From NCBI GenBank assembly GCA_030522415.1, contig CM060112.1, forward strand, positions 5,248,501 to 5,312,500: a stretch of 64,000 nucleotides of DNA, read 5' to 3'. Within the stretch, counting starts at the first letter, position 1. Each line of letters opens with the position of its first letter. The notes under the pieces were generated by a model. That model worked only from the letters and a program-made list of their open reading frames with translations, did no database searches and had not been told where the DNA came from. Shown here piece after piece: positions 33,125-44,800 of the stretch. A program made the translations under genes and the position numbers. The stretch comes from Channallabes apus. Its lineage: Eukaryota > Chordata > Actinopteri > Siluriformes > Clariidae.

Positions 33125-33630
33125 AGGACTCACTCACTCATCTTATATACCGCTTTATCCTGTATTCAGGGTCGCAGGGACCTGGAGCCTATCCCAGGAG
33201 ACTTAAGGCACAGGGCAGGACACAACCTGGACAGGGTGCCAATCCATCACAGGGCACACACATATACATTTACATTTAGGCATTTGGCAGACGCTCTTAT
33301 CCAGAGCGACTTACATTTTTCTCATTAAACATCTGAGCAGTTGAGGGTTAAGGGCCTTGCTCAAGGGCCCAACAGTGGCAACTTGGTGGTTGTGGGGTTT
33401 GAACCTGGGATCTTCCGAACCATAGTCCAATGCCTTAACCACTGAGCTACCCCTGGCCCCACACTCATTCACACACTACAGGCAATTTGGGAATAGCAAT
33501 TAGCCTAATCTATATGTCTTTGGACTGTGGGAGGTAACCCACGAAGCACAGGGAGAACATGCAAACTTCACGCACACAGACACAGGAATCATCGACAGTG
33601 TTAACCACTACACCACCGTGCCGCCTACTC
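33125..33630 (-). mobile_element. tRNA-derived SINE (family 1) interrupted by a family-2 SINE
   Basis: The reversed family-1 body runs from ATACCGCTTTATCCTG (33147) to ACCACTACACCACCGTGCCG (33605). It is interrupted at about 33262-33462 by an inverted family-2 SINE, after which the family-1 sequence resumes (ACACACTACAGGCAATTTGG). Confidence 0.85.
33262..33462 (-). mobile_element. Family-2 SINE inserted in a family-1 SINE
   Basis: The reverse complement gives the GTAGCTCAGTGGTTAAGGCA head and the GTCGCTCTGGATAAGAGCGT tail. It must be younger than its host SINE. Confidence 0.85.
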
Positions 33631-33892
33631 CAGGACTGAAAACTTTTATTTAATTAATTATTTAATAAAAGAATATGTAAAATTTATTTATACTAATAAC
33701 ACCATGCACCCAGTGATCCTAGGATTGGTAGGATTGCAAAATAATGATAAAGTATGAATTACATTCATACGTTCTTTGGGAAATACATACATACTTAAAT
33801 CAAAAGAGATAGAGAAATTGTGCATCGTGTTATCAATAATAATAATACATTATAGGCTAGAGTGCAAGTAGCCCATTCAGAAATTCACTGTT

Positions 33893-34717
33893 TCACTCCC
33901 ATTCCATTTCATCATTCGGACCCAGGTTGAGATCTCTGAACATCTGTCAAGGGAAAAAAAGTAACAATTTGAGATCGGTATTGTGTATTACTATCAATTT
34001 GTGTTTTTACTAGGGTGCCAAAATAAACTATTTTCTTTGCTGTGAGGGTTAATCTGTACATAAACCATTATGCACAATTATTTTTTTGTGTGTTTGTCTG
34101 TCGTGAAGGCTAAATACAAGTGAATGGCATCTACACACATCCTAAATTTTTGAAACATTGTTTATAACCTACGATTAGCTTTAAAGCAGCTTTAAAATTT
34201 GCTAAATGTTATTCCAAAAAAGGCTTCTGAACATCTCGGGTTATTGTCGCAAAGCAGCTTTATAGAATCAAAAGGAAAATTAGCTAAATGAATATGAAAT
34301 GTGCCTGGCCAGGAAATACAGTGGAGGAAATACAGTGGAACCTCGGATTGCGAGTAATATGGTTTGCAAGTGTTTCTCAAGACGAGCAAAACGAGCAAGT
34401 CTTGATATACGTGTCAAGTGTCTTCAGGTATCATGTGGCTCGAATGGGCTTCTTGTTTTGATACCAAGCGTCACGTGATCACACCTGAAACAATGTTTTT
34501 TCTCTCGCGCGCGCTGCAGAATTGTGGGTAATCATCTCCCCTGCTCGCCTGACTAAGGTCATCTGTGTGCATGTGTACTGTTTACTATAACACTGTGCAC
34601 ATGTGTGTGCACGTAAAGAATCTTTTACTTTGTCTTTGTACGTGTGTGTGTAGGACAACTTTCACACAAGCACACACACCAGTTTACCGAATACAGACTA
34701 ACCCTCACACAAGCACA

Positions 34718-34788
<71 letters not shown>

Positions 34789-34978
34789 TCACAGCAGGAA
34801 TATTCTAAATATTTTTGGGTTGTGGAACAAATTGTCAGAGTTTCCATTAATTCTTATGGGGGAAATTTACTTTTATATACTGTATGTGAGTTTTTGATAT
34901 ACAAGCACGTTTCCGGAATGAATTAACGTATTATAATATAATATAATATAATATAATATAATATAATAAATAATATTT

Positions 34979-35015
<37 letters not shown>

Positions 35016-35238
35016 TAGTTGATTACTTTACAAAGGTGCACAGGCCTGTTAATGTGCTCTTGTTTACCTGGATCAAAATATCCATCTCCTCATCAATTAT
35101 GTCTATTTCCATTTCCTCATCCTCTTCCTCATTCGGCATCTGAAAAAAAAAATAATAATCATACCCATGGTAAAGCATGGTGGTGGCAGCATAGTTACAT
35201 GGAAATTATCTAATTATATAATAATAATAATAATAATA

Positions 35239-35280
<42 letters not shown>

Positions 35281-36334
35281 AACAGTTTTGTAACCAAGTC
35301 TCCATCTGTAAACAGTTGGTAACCTCAAACTATAACTAAAATTAGTTACCTGTAACACAATAACACCATATAGCACGTGTTTATAGAAGGAATTAATTCA
35401 TGCTTGTACTATTACCATCTGGTGTTATCTGGTTAAAGCACAGGCACACACTCACACATTTGTATATACATTTCACAGCCAAAAAAAAAGACGCCTCACA
35501 CTCACACTTCAAATAATTAATTGGAAGACCTTTTGATTTGATTATGGCACACATTTTCTGTGGCATTACTATGATAAGTGAGTCGGACCGCTGTGTAAAG
35601 TCTTCTCATGCACACCCCAAAGATTCTCAATGGGGTTAAGGTCTGGACTCTGTGGTGAGCAATCCATGTGTGAAAATTATGTCTCATGCTCCCTGAACCA
35701 ACCTTTCACAATTTGGTCCCAATGAATCCTGACATCGTCATTTTAGAATATGCCCGTGCAATCAGGGAAGAAAAACTCCACTGATGGAAAAACCTGGTCG
35801 TTCAGTACATTCAGGTCATCAGTTGACCTCATTTTTGGGGCATATAAAATTGCTCAACCTAGACGTGACCAACAGAAGTAACAACAGATTATAACACTGC
35901 CCCCACAGGCTTGTACAGTAGGCACTAGGCATGATGTGGACATGACCTTCTCTCTCATGTCTCATGACCTTCTCTCTTCTTACCATGAAGCACCCATCAC
36001 TTTTTAAAGTTTTTCCATATTATCTTATTTGCTTAGTTAAAATACAGGTGGTGTCTTTAGGTTGGCCAAGCAACGTATTCATTTTGCATTCAGTTCTAGT
36101 AACACAGGGCAATGCCTTCTGGTCTCTTCAGCACACAAAAAGACTGGTGGTGTTGAAGTCCCTAACTTTTACTGCCAATGGAATACTTAAGTTTATTTTT
36201 TTTTGTGTTTATTTCTTCTTATTTTTCATAAACATGTCTACATGGTGAGTATAAGGTTTATCACATTGCTGCATTTTATTTATTTTGTTAAAACATTTTT
36301 CATTATGTAATTGTCTTACAGATATTTCCCTTCA

Positions 36335-36366
<32 letters not shown>

Positions 36367-37059
36367 TATTATTATTATTAGGGATTTATTTATTGTGTTA
36401 TTCTACACAAGTATAAAGATGAGAAGACAGACATATTTACAGGTGAAATTTTTTATTACGATTTGAATGCTTTTTAATTTAAAGTTTTACTCCTTCAGGT
36501 AACTTGAAGAACACATTAAACATCTTGCAAGTTACCAGGGTGCCAGCGTATCATGGCTTTTTGCTGTGGTGTAACCTGATACCTAGATAAAGACTACAGT
36601 CCTAATGTAAACAGAAATAAACTATTGAATTTACATCCCTGCATCGCATTTAAATGGATTGCAACCAACAAATCTTTTACTATTTCTCGTTAACATTTTG
36701 AAATGTTTCAATGTTGATTATATTGTTAACTCTGTCAATATATTGGTTGAGCTGGGTACGTGCAAAATTACCGAACTGATGCTAACATAGATTAGCCTTG
36801 TCACCGCGGAGTTCTGGGTAAAATATGAAATTTGCAACTTTTCAGAAATGTCAAAAATCAAACTCGTGCATTTTCTTACAATGTAAATAACTATTTAAGA
36901 CAAATCTTTGACATTTAAGCACAGTGCCATAAGGTGTCATGAACAGTTTTGATATTGAGGCTAACTTCCGTGTTACGTTTCTTTTTGACTTTAGCTTACC
37001 TCATCTACTTCCATCACGATGTCACTCGGACTAGCCATGGGGCTGTTCGATGAAGCCAT
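33893..37059 (-). CDS. Candidate three-exon gene for a 60-residue acidic microprotein
   Basis: Not recognised. Three - strand pieces fit together in phase 0: exon 1 37059-37000 (ATG GCT TCA..., donor GAG|GTAAGC), exon 2 35139-35068 (acceptor T10CAG, donor CAG|GTAAAC), and exon 3 33943-33893 (acceptor TTGACAG, stop TGA 33895-33893). They give 20+24+16 residues with 21 Asp/Glu and a single basic residue (Arg47). Visible stretches are MEVDE at the end of exon 1, EEEDEEMEID and EEMDILIQ in exon 2, and LNLGPNDEMEWE at the C-terminus. Every exon begins with ATG. No signal peptide or membrane segment. AATAAA signals follow on the same strand at 33688-33683 and 33650-33645. A YY1-like GCCATTTTG lies about 125 bases upstream of the ATG. 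Introns hold repeats. It could be a true small gene, the 5' end of a longer one, or chance. Confidence 0.5.
34333..34925. mobile_element. MITE-like element, 'CAGTGGAACCTCGG' family, copy 1
   Basis: Left end CAGTGGAACCTCGGATTGCG. The right part (TTGTGGAACAAATTG, CTTATGGGGGAAATTTAC) is the reversed subterminal sequence of the family. A (GT)n tract (34718-34784) interrupts it and an (ATAAT)n tract truncates the right end. Related copies are at 41982 and 53440. It lies in the second intron of the microprotein candidate. Confidence 0.65.
35218..35281. repeat. (TAA)n directly followed by (TTA)n
   Basis: About 24 bases of AAT/TAA are followed by about 40 bases of TTA, forming a near-perfect A/T palindrome. 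Another TTA array lies at about 34985-35013. Confidence 0.9.
35460..36010 (-). mobile_element. Tc1-like transposon fragment with DDE motif
   Basis: The - strand reads PQSPDLNPIENLWGV around 35600-35660, the Tc1 motif containing the second catalytic Asp. The AGCCAAAAAAAAAGACGCCT end at about 35477-35496 looks like its terminal repeat. Frame is broken. Located in the first intron of the microprotein candidate. Confidence 0.75.
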
Positions 37060-39380
37060 TCCTAATTTCTATAGTTTCTAAAGTTTCTTAAAAGTTTCTT
37101 AGGAAACTTATCAGAAGATGGAAAGTATAAAATCGTTTGTCTTAGTGAGGAGATGACTTGACCCTGTTGCAAGGGAGGACAAAATGGCATCCCTTCAGTT
37201 AGGAAGAAATACCTCTGCCGAGTACCGATTTAATAGTAAAGCCACACGTACCAGAGAATTTATTCTGAGAATAGAATGACATGACTTACAAACTCTTTTA
37301 AATTTAATGCTGGATTTAATGCATGTTAACAGGTTTGGGCTCAGCTGAATGAAATGAGAAACCGGATTTTACTCATTAAACTACTTCATGTTTCTTCTGT
37401 TTTATATATATACGTTTGTCTTAGTGAGGAGGTCGGTTGACCCTGTTGCAAGGGATGATGCAGCAAATCAAGGAATGCGTTCTTTGTGAAAATACAATTT
37501 ATAATAATAGAATATACAGTGAAATCATAATGTTTGTATATAAAGAAATTGTATAATCATGATTACAGGCTGCTTATTGCAAAGTTTCTATTATAAGCTG
37601 AATATCTTAAACTTTATTAAAGAGCCAAATGTTGAAAATGTGCCTTTTGAGTCAACCAATTTCCACACAGTAGTTACTATTTAAGTTTATTATTTACTAT
37701 ATTATTTAAGTTCTTACATTTATTTACCACACTGATTGTATTACTTGTAATTCATTTCATATTGATGGTAGCAAAATGGCTCAGCTTTCACCAATTTACA
37801 TTATTGCAGGACAGTGGATTTAAGTTGCACTTTTGAACAATCCAAGAGAGATGGAAGGAAGTAGAACAACAAGGAAATCAAATTGGACAGAAGAGCAGTG
37901 TTTACGTTCAGCTTTACGTTCAGTGTTTGGAGAATATTTCTTCTTTCCGCCATTTTGTCCTCTGCTATAGATACTCTTAAGCCTCTTAAAAGTCCTCCTT
38001 TCTATTCTTAACTATTTTTACCTTTGGAGCTTTGTGTATAAGGACCCAGATTTTGATCAAACGCTATGAAGAAATTAAAAACATTGTATGTCTTTAGAAA
38101 TATCGATCCACAATGCTATGGCTTCCATAGGTCAAACATGCGTCGTCAAACATGCGTCATCAAAGAGTGAAGACAATGTTACTGTTCCTGTTTTTGTTCT
38201 TTTTAGGCATAATATACCAAAATATGTCTAACATTAACTTGGCAAAATCTCAACAGTCAACAGTTGGCATTCTTTTTTTATGAGTGCATGTTGTTTTGAG
38301 AGCGTATGTACTTAATAATACATCAAAAATAATAATTCTGTCAATAAAGTTTTCTGTCAATAAAGTAATTACAGTTACATTGAATATTTATTGTATTTTA
38401 TTAACAATGAACAAGAATACACAATATTTTTAAAACTACAGTAAATTAGTAGAACTTTTACATTTTTTTATGTCTCACATTTTGCATTAAATAGAAAAGC
38501 AACTTTAAATAAACATTTAAAAAGACATGCAGACAACACAGTGTAGTTTCTACAATATAATTCTTATTCTTAAAAGCACCACATTACAGTTAATTGAAAT
38601 TCTTATTGATGAACAGTTAACATTATCTTCAACCATAATTATTATGTTTGACCTTCATTAAGACTCCACTGGATGTGTCCTGGGTGTTTATCTCTCTCAT
38701 GCCAAGCGGAAATTCCATGGTAAAAATGCTTGGTATGTATGTAATGAATCCGTTTTATTAGAAAAGCGATTCATTTAATTATTCACTTAAAATTCAACTT
38801 TGTAGACATTCAGGTGAAAGACAGACTTAATATTTGATGGTCATCAGGAAGAAATACCTATGCCGAGTACCGATTTAATAGTATTTATGAGAATTTAAGA
38901 GAATTTATTCTGAGAATAGAATGACATGACTTGCAAACTCTTTTAAATGTAATGCTGGATTTAATGCATGTTAACAGGTTTGGGCTCAGCTGAATGAAAT
39001 GAAAAACTGGATTTTACTCATTAAACTACTGCATGTTTCTTCTGTTTTATATATATTGTAACTTGTGCCACAATTATAGGAAAACTGCATCTTGTATTGA
39101 TAACAGCCAGACATGACTGTTAGATAGAAACTTAGATTTATGCTCTTATAAGAATGAATTGTTAATAAACTGTATTGTTAACAATAATGACACAAAATGG
39201 CAAATAATGTTTGATAATGGAAATACACTTTTTTTTGTAAGAATAAAAAGGAAAAAAAATCTGAGATTTAATTAAATTGTGCTTCTATGGCTCTTAACAG
39301 TGGACAGTGTCACAAATGATCATTACAAAAACAATAATTATGGATGTAATTTTAAAAAATGTGTGTGTCCTTTGTCAGAG
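37060..39380. repeat. Flank of the microprotein candidate with a 210-bp direct duplication
   Basis: 37201-37410 and 38846-39056 are nearly the same (shared blocks GCCGAGTACCGATTTAATAG and GCTGGATTTAATGCATGTTA), 1.65 kb apart. A 50-bp block with TTTGTCTTAGTGAGGAG is also repeated at 37131 and 37411. The 14-mer GAGGACAAAATGGC at 37175-37188 is inverted at 37949-37962. No coding frame is recognised. Confidence 0.7.
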
Positions 39381-39660
39381 TTGCTTAAATCCTTATGCTT
39401 GCCCATTCTTTTTTATACTTATATCACATCAGCTTTAGGAAAGAAGCTTCACTTGCCCTCTATATCCCACTCACTTCCAGCCGCCATTGTAACAAAATAT
39501 TGTAACTGTAGCTACTGTGGTAAGAGCCAAATTGTGATGGTTAGAGGACTGGGTCAGAGCAACTCCAAAACTGCAGCTCTTGTGGGATTTTCCTGGTATG
39601 CAGTGGTCAGGACGTATCAAATGTTGTCTAAGAAAGGAAAACTAGTGAACCAGTGACAGG
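39380..39660. mobile_element. Dispersed repeat (family 4), copy 1
   Basis: Shares with 57310-57640 the blocks ACTGGGTCAGAGCAACTCCA and GTGACAGGGTCATG in the same order. It is probably a non-autonomous DNA transposon, because the second copy ends in a mariner/Tc1-like GTCATAATGTTATGGCTGAT. Confidence 0.55.
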
Positions 39661-39661
39661 G

Positions 39662-39915
39662 TCATGTAATCGTGTAACTTTGCATCACAGGGCACACACT
39701 CATACGCACATTCACACACTACGGTCAATTTGGGAACACCAATTAGCTTAACCTGCATGTCTTTGGACTGTGGGAGGAAACCGGAGTACCCGGAGGAAAC
39801 CCACCAAGCACGGGGAGAACATGCAAACTCCATGCACACAGAGACGGGAATCGAACCCAGACCCTGGAGGTGCAAGGCGACAATGCTAACCACTACACCA
39901 CCGTGTCGCCAGTAC
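39662..39915 (-). mobile_element. tRNA-derived SINE (family 1)
   Basis: The reverse complement reads the tRNA-like head GGTGTAGTGGTTAGCATTGT, a GGTTCGATTCCCGT B box, and the GTTTCCTCCCACAGTCCAAA body. The tail is truncated. Confidence 0.85.
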
Positions 39916-40559
39916 GCAAAGTAAATATTTATTATAAAATCTGTTTTGTCAACATTACCAAATGTTCCTTTATAGAGATTTGGGTACAAAATTGTTTGTG
40001 GCAATTTCAGTCCTAACGGTGTTCAAGTGAATGCAGTCACCAGTCCTCACAGAAAGCCTGTTTGTATTAATGCAGTCCAAAGTCCTCTTCATGAACATTA
40101 TGTGTCTTCACCTATTATATATTTTAAGTAGACCACACAGGACCCTTCTCAGCAGCAGTGGGTGGTCTCCCTGTGGTGAAATCTCCAACCAGAAGTAGAA
40201 CATCAGGATGAATCTGGCAGGTCTGGAGAGCAGAAGGTGTCAGGACCTCTGATAACTTAGGAGTGCTATATATAGCTCGACAGAGAGAGAGAGACAGAGA
40301 GAGAGAGAAACAGAGAGAGAGAGAGACAGAGAGAGAAACAGAGAGATAATGAACAGTTACATATATTCACAGTCACGTAATAGATAAGGTAAATATATAT
40401 TTTGTTCTTATGGACTCCAGGAGGACTACTTATGGCAGAATAACTAAAACGGAGAGACAAAAGGAAACAAAGATATTATGGCTCCCTAGGAAGCAAAGTA
40501 AACTGATAATGAGTCAAATAGGACCTGAGCCAGAAAAGGGCCAATTGAGGGGAACTCCA

Positions 40560-40700
40560 GCCATGGGGTGGGCACAACATAGTGCACTCTCAGTGCTGGT
40601 CCCAAGCCAGGATACAATGGGAGTATTGCATCAGGAAGGGCAAAACCCAAATCAATATCTGGACTGGATGGTTGCCGTGACTCTAAAAGTAGTATCCAAA
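40560..40700 (+). mobile_element. RTE-type LINE 5' fragment
   Basis: The block GTGCTGGTCCCAAGCCAGGA, then GCATCAGGAAGGGCAAAACC, resembles the leader of the RTE-type LINE found at 42680. Low complexity elsewhere. Confidence 0.4.
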
Positions 40701-40974
40701 AATATTATTGTAATTAAAAAGTAATTTGAATAACTAGAGGTGTAACTCAGAACACTACTGTAATATGAATATATTATTTAATAAAGACTTGCCTGCAACT
40801 ACAGCCCTGCCTCCCCATTACACACTGAAGATGCTAATCGTGACATTGGGCTGGGTGTGCCCAGTAAGCTTTCCAAATTTAAATTCTCATTTTATTGTCA
40901 CATATCCAACCATACACAGTATGACATGTTGTGAAATTAAATTGTAGAGCTATATTACAAATTAAAATTTCATT

Positions 40975-41330
40975 CATTGTTTCATCTTCTATACCGCTTT
41001 ATCCTGTATTTAGGGCCGCGGGGACCTGGAGCCTATCCCAGGAGACTCAGGGCACGAGGCAGGGTACACCCTGGACAGTGTGCCAATCCATCGCAGAGCA
41101 CACACACATTCACACACTATGGTCAATTTGGGAACGCCAATTAGCCTTATCTGTATGTCTTTGGACTGTGGGAGGAAACCGGAGCACCCGGAGGAAACCC
41201 ACCAAGCACGGGGAGAACATGCAAACTCCATGCACACAGAGACGGGAATCGAGCCTGGCCGGGAATCGAACCCAGACCCTGGAGGTGCAAGGCGACAGTG
41301 CTAACCACTACACCACCATGCCGCTCAAAT
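40975..41330 (-). mobile_element. tRNA-derived SINE (family 1), near full length
   Basis: Runs in reverse from ATACCGCTTTATCCTGTATT to ACCACTACACCACCATGCCG. A short duplication around the B box (GGGAATCGAGCCTGGCC, then GGGAATCGAACCC) is unusual. Confidence 0.88.
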
Positions 41331-41981
41331 TAAAATTTACACAGAAAAATTGCAATTATGCTAAAGATGATATTAGCCAGAATGTAAGACATTATCAAGT
41401 TTCCCGGATGGATTCCTGCTGCAGTGCCAGAGCATGATGAATATCAAGCAAGGTGAGTGAATTTGCTTAATGCTTTCCCTGTTCACTGAGTTTTACAGAG
41501 CTCTAGGAGAAGGCTGGCAGTACTAAGCTGCAGGCGGAGAGTGATAACATGAACTCCAGGGTGCTGCTCTCACACAGACCTCCAGGATGAGACTAACAGC
41601 ACCAAGCTCTAGTTAAAAGCTTATGAAATGACCTCCCACAACAGGTTTCACTCCAAATCAACACACAGCATGGCCCAGTCGAGGATTTTATTTTATTTTT
41701 TTGAGTCAGGCCCCCTGACCACAATAAGGTGGCAATCCCTCAGAGGGCAAAAAATAAAAAATAAAAATGTAATAAATAAAACAAAATAAAATAAAATATC
41801 CTTAATCCAGATTTTATCAATCCAATGACGTAACATTTATCTAAGCTGGATGGTCAAATTCTCAAAAACGTTTAACCTAAAGTAAGATTTAACACACTAT
41901 ATCTAGAATATTTAAAAAACTGAAAGGTTGTTAAAGTTAAAACAGATGGGCTAAAGAACAGATCATAATATGTTATATATA

Positions 41982-42660
41982 CAGTGGAACCTCGGATTAT
42001 GAGTAACATGGTTTACGAGTGTCCAAGACGAGCAACGATTTTTAATACATTTTGACTTGAAAAATGAGCGTTGTCTTAGTTTACGTGCACCGAGTATCAT
42101 GTATCACGCATGCGCTTCTTGTTTTGACGCCATCACAACTGAGCCAACGGTTTTTCTCTCTTTTGCGCTGGAATTGTAGGTAATCATCTCCCCTGCTAGG
42201 TGAATACACACACGCACACACATTAACGGAGAGAGCGTTTTTAAAACTTTTAAAAATTAGCAAGGAACATCGCTAGTCACACTCACATGAGCGCATACTA
42301 ACGGAATCACTGCTGTCAAATAAAACAACAACAACAACAAACTAATTAAACAGCTCCTCATCTTTGAAAACAATTGTGACAGAGAAGAGTTTGTGTGTTT
42401 GTTTGGCAACCTGAGAGAAGGGGGGCTGTAAACACGAGCGAGCGAGTGTGTATGTGTGTGTGTTGGTGTTAGTGAATGACTAACACACACACACACACTC
42501 AAAATCTCTGCAAGCATTAAGACCCAGCAGGGGAGACGTCTCGGCTTTACAGCTCCCCTCCTCTCAGGTTGCCAAACAAACACACAAACTCTTCTCTGTC
42601 GCGAAAGAACGGTCTCTCCGTTTTTAAAACCATTTAAAAACGGTCTCTCCAATGCAACCA
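41982..42660. mobile_element. MITE-like element, 'CAGTGGAACCTCGG' family, copy 2, with long inverted repeat
   Basis: The left end CAGTGGAACCTCGGATTATG matches copy 1. A perfect 40-bp inverted repeat (42378-42417 with 42561-42600), extended inward by 13 matches of 15, encloses about 113 bp containing (GT)n and (CA)n. Confidence 0.65.
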
Positions 42661-42669
42661 TGGGGGGGG

Positions 42670-43764
42670 GGGCGCAATCCAGTATCTTCTTGTGCCAGGC
42701 CCGACGTAAAGACATCCGACGTAAAAACATTTGCCAAATCAATGATGCGAATCAGAAATATAATTTCCTGACCGGATCAGTTGCGGCCCGGGTTAACAAC
42801 GACCGCCACCGGTGCTGTTGACCTACAGGGTGCCGGTGGAAATTGGGCTACTGTTGGTCGAAAAAGGAAAGGAGGAAGGCGTGTTCGAAAGCAGAGAGTG
42901 AAAAGGAAAGGCAAGAGTTTAGGAGTGAAAGTAGGGACTTTGAATGTTGGGACCATGACAGGGAAGGCAAGAGAGTTGGTTGATATGATGCAGAGAAGGA
43001 AGGTGGATATACTGTGTGTCCAGGAGTACAGGTGGAAAGGTAGCAAGACTAGAAGCTTAGGATCAGGGTTCAAATTTTCTTACAAAAGAAATGGAGTAGG
43101 AGTTATTCTGAAAGAGGAATTTGTTAGGAATGTTCTAGAGGTGAGAAGAGTATCAGACAGGTTGATGAGTCTAAAGCTGAATATTGAAGGAGTGATGTTC
43201 AATGTTGTTAGTGGTTATGCCCCACAGGTAGGATGTGAGTTAGAAGAGAAGGAGACATTCTGGAGCGAGTTAGATGAAGTGAGGTGAGATGAGGTGAGAG
43301 ACTTCAATGGACATGTTGGGGAAGGGAACAGAGGTGATGAAAATGTGATGGGCAGGTTTGGTCCTCAGGACAAGAATGTAGAAGGCCAGATGGTGGTGGA
43401 CTTTGCAAAGAGGATGGAAATGGCAGTAGTAAATACTTTCTTCCAGAAGAGGCAGGAACATAGGGTGACATATAAGAGTGGAGGCAGAAGCACTCAGGTG
43501 GACTACATCTTGTGTCGACGTTGTAATCTGAAAGAGATTAGTGGACAGGATGACGGATGAGGTTAGACAGGAGTCTCCATGGACTATGATGTTTGCAGAT
43601 TAGGGTTGCACGATATATTGAAAAAATATCGTTATCGCGATAATGGCATGCGCGATAACCATATCGCAAAGAGTTGCGATAAATACTTTATTTGCCAAGC
43701 ATTTGTGTGTCCAAATTTGACCAATCAGATGGGCCCTTACTATGTTTATACCTGCTTATATCTT

Positions 43765-43796
<32 letters not shown>

Positions 43797-44800
43797 TATA
43801 TAATTTATATCTTTATACTTCATTCTGTCGCAAACTAAGCCCGGATGGTCAGAAGACTTAGCGTTTAGCCGTTAGCCCTTTGTAGCGTGGACGGTAAACC
43901 CAAACGTGGAATCAAGCGAGTAGGCAGGATAACCACGCAAATTAGTTTAAGGACTCTCACAGGAGGGGAGCAAGGGAAAAACACACATTTAACCCGCGTC
44001 CTATAAACACACACTCGAATCAGAAAGTAAACAATCTGAACCGACATGGCGAACTCAGTGACTAAGCTGTATGCAATGGTTTGTTTACTCCTCTTATACT
44101 TCCGGGTTCGCGCCCGCATTATTTCCGGGTTCTAGTGCCAGTCGCGGAGTGTGCGTGCACGTGTGTGTGACAAATGGTATTTTTTTTAGATTCATTTTTG
44201 TTTAATAATATTTAATTTTATTTAAAAAAAACAGGCAAGCCAAAGAGAATATTTAGTTTAAAAGATGCTCTTGTTTTAAGACACTATTGATGGGTGTATG
44301 GTTACATGTAAATAAAAAGTAATGTTTGAAAGTAATTCATATTGTGTTGGCAGGTTTATAGTAACAGCAAACCAGAAATCAGAATATCTGCTGAGGGGTT
44401 TAAGTCATTCATAGTGTTTTGAAGTCTAAATATTTGCAACTTCCTTGACATATAGTTTCTTTTTAGCCTGAATTAGATTTAATTACATCAGACGAATATC
44501 TATTACCTGTTTATTTTAGTATGATCATTACATATAAATAAATAATTAAAAAATAGGCAATAATAATTAAAAAATGCATTTCTCTAGGGAAATGTTATAT
44601 CGCAAGAAATATCGTTATCGCAATATTCAACAACAATATCGCATATTTTCCTAATATCGTGCAGCCCTATTGCAGATGACATTGTGCTTTGTAGCGAGAG
44701 CAGGGAACAGGTGGAAGAAAACTAGGAGAGGTGCAGGTATGCTCTGGAAAGCAGAGGAATGAAGGTTAGCCGCAGCAAGACGGAATACATGTGTATTATT
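42670..44800 (+). pseudogene. RTE-type LINE, internally deleted and split by a hAT element
   Basis: An endonuclease/exonuclease/phosphatase domain reads from 42930 (VGTLNVGTMTGKARELVDMM, DILCVQEYRWKGSK, VVSGYAPQ), shifts frame near 43290 (DFNGHVGEGNRGDE) and reaches YKSGGRSTQVDYILCRR at 43510. The sequence then jumps to an RT segment, TDEVRQESPWTMMFAD, interrupted at 43600 by a hAT insertion and resuming at 44678 with DDIVLCSESREQVEE. So most of the sequence between the endonuclease and the RT active site is deleted. Dead copy; the clade is inferred from the endonuclease style. Confidence 0.8.
43601..44669. mobile_element. hAT-type non-autonomous transposon
   Basis: 1,069 bp with ends TAGGGTTGCACGATAT and (reversed) TAGGGCTGCACGATAT, flanked by the 8-bp target duplication TTGCAGAT (43593-43600 and 44670-44677). 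Subterminal ATATCG/CGATAT motifs occur at both ends. No transposase frame. A (TA)n tract lies at 43764-43802. Confidence 0.9.

Noticed and set aside
40410..40724. 104-codon open frame
   Set aside because: It overlaps a fragment of RTE-type LINE leader sequence and has no recognisable domain.
42781..43287. Host endonuclease-like gene (CFDP2-like)
   Set aside because: The reading continues with a frameshift into further LINE endonuclease and then RT sequence, so it is a dead RTE-type LINE.
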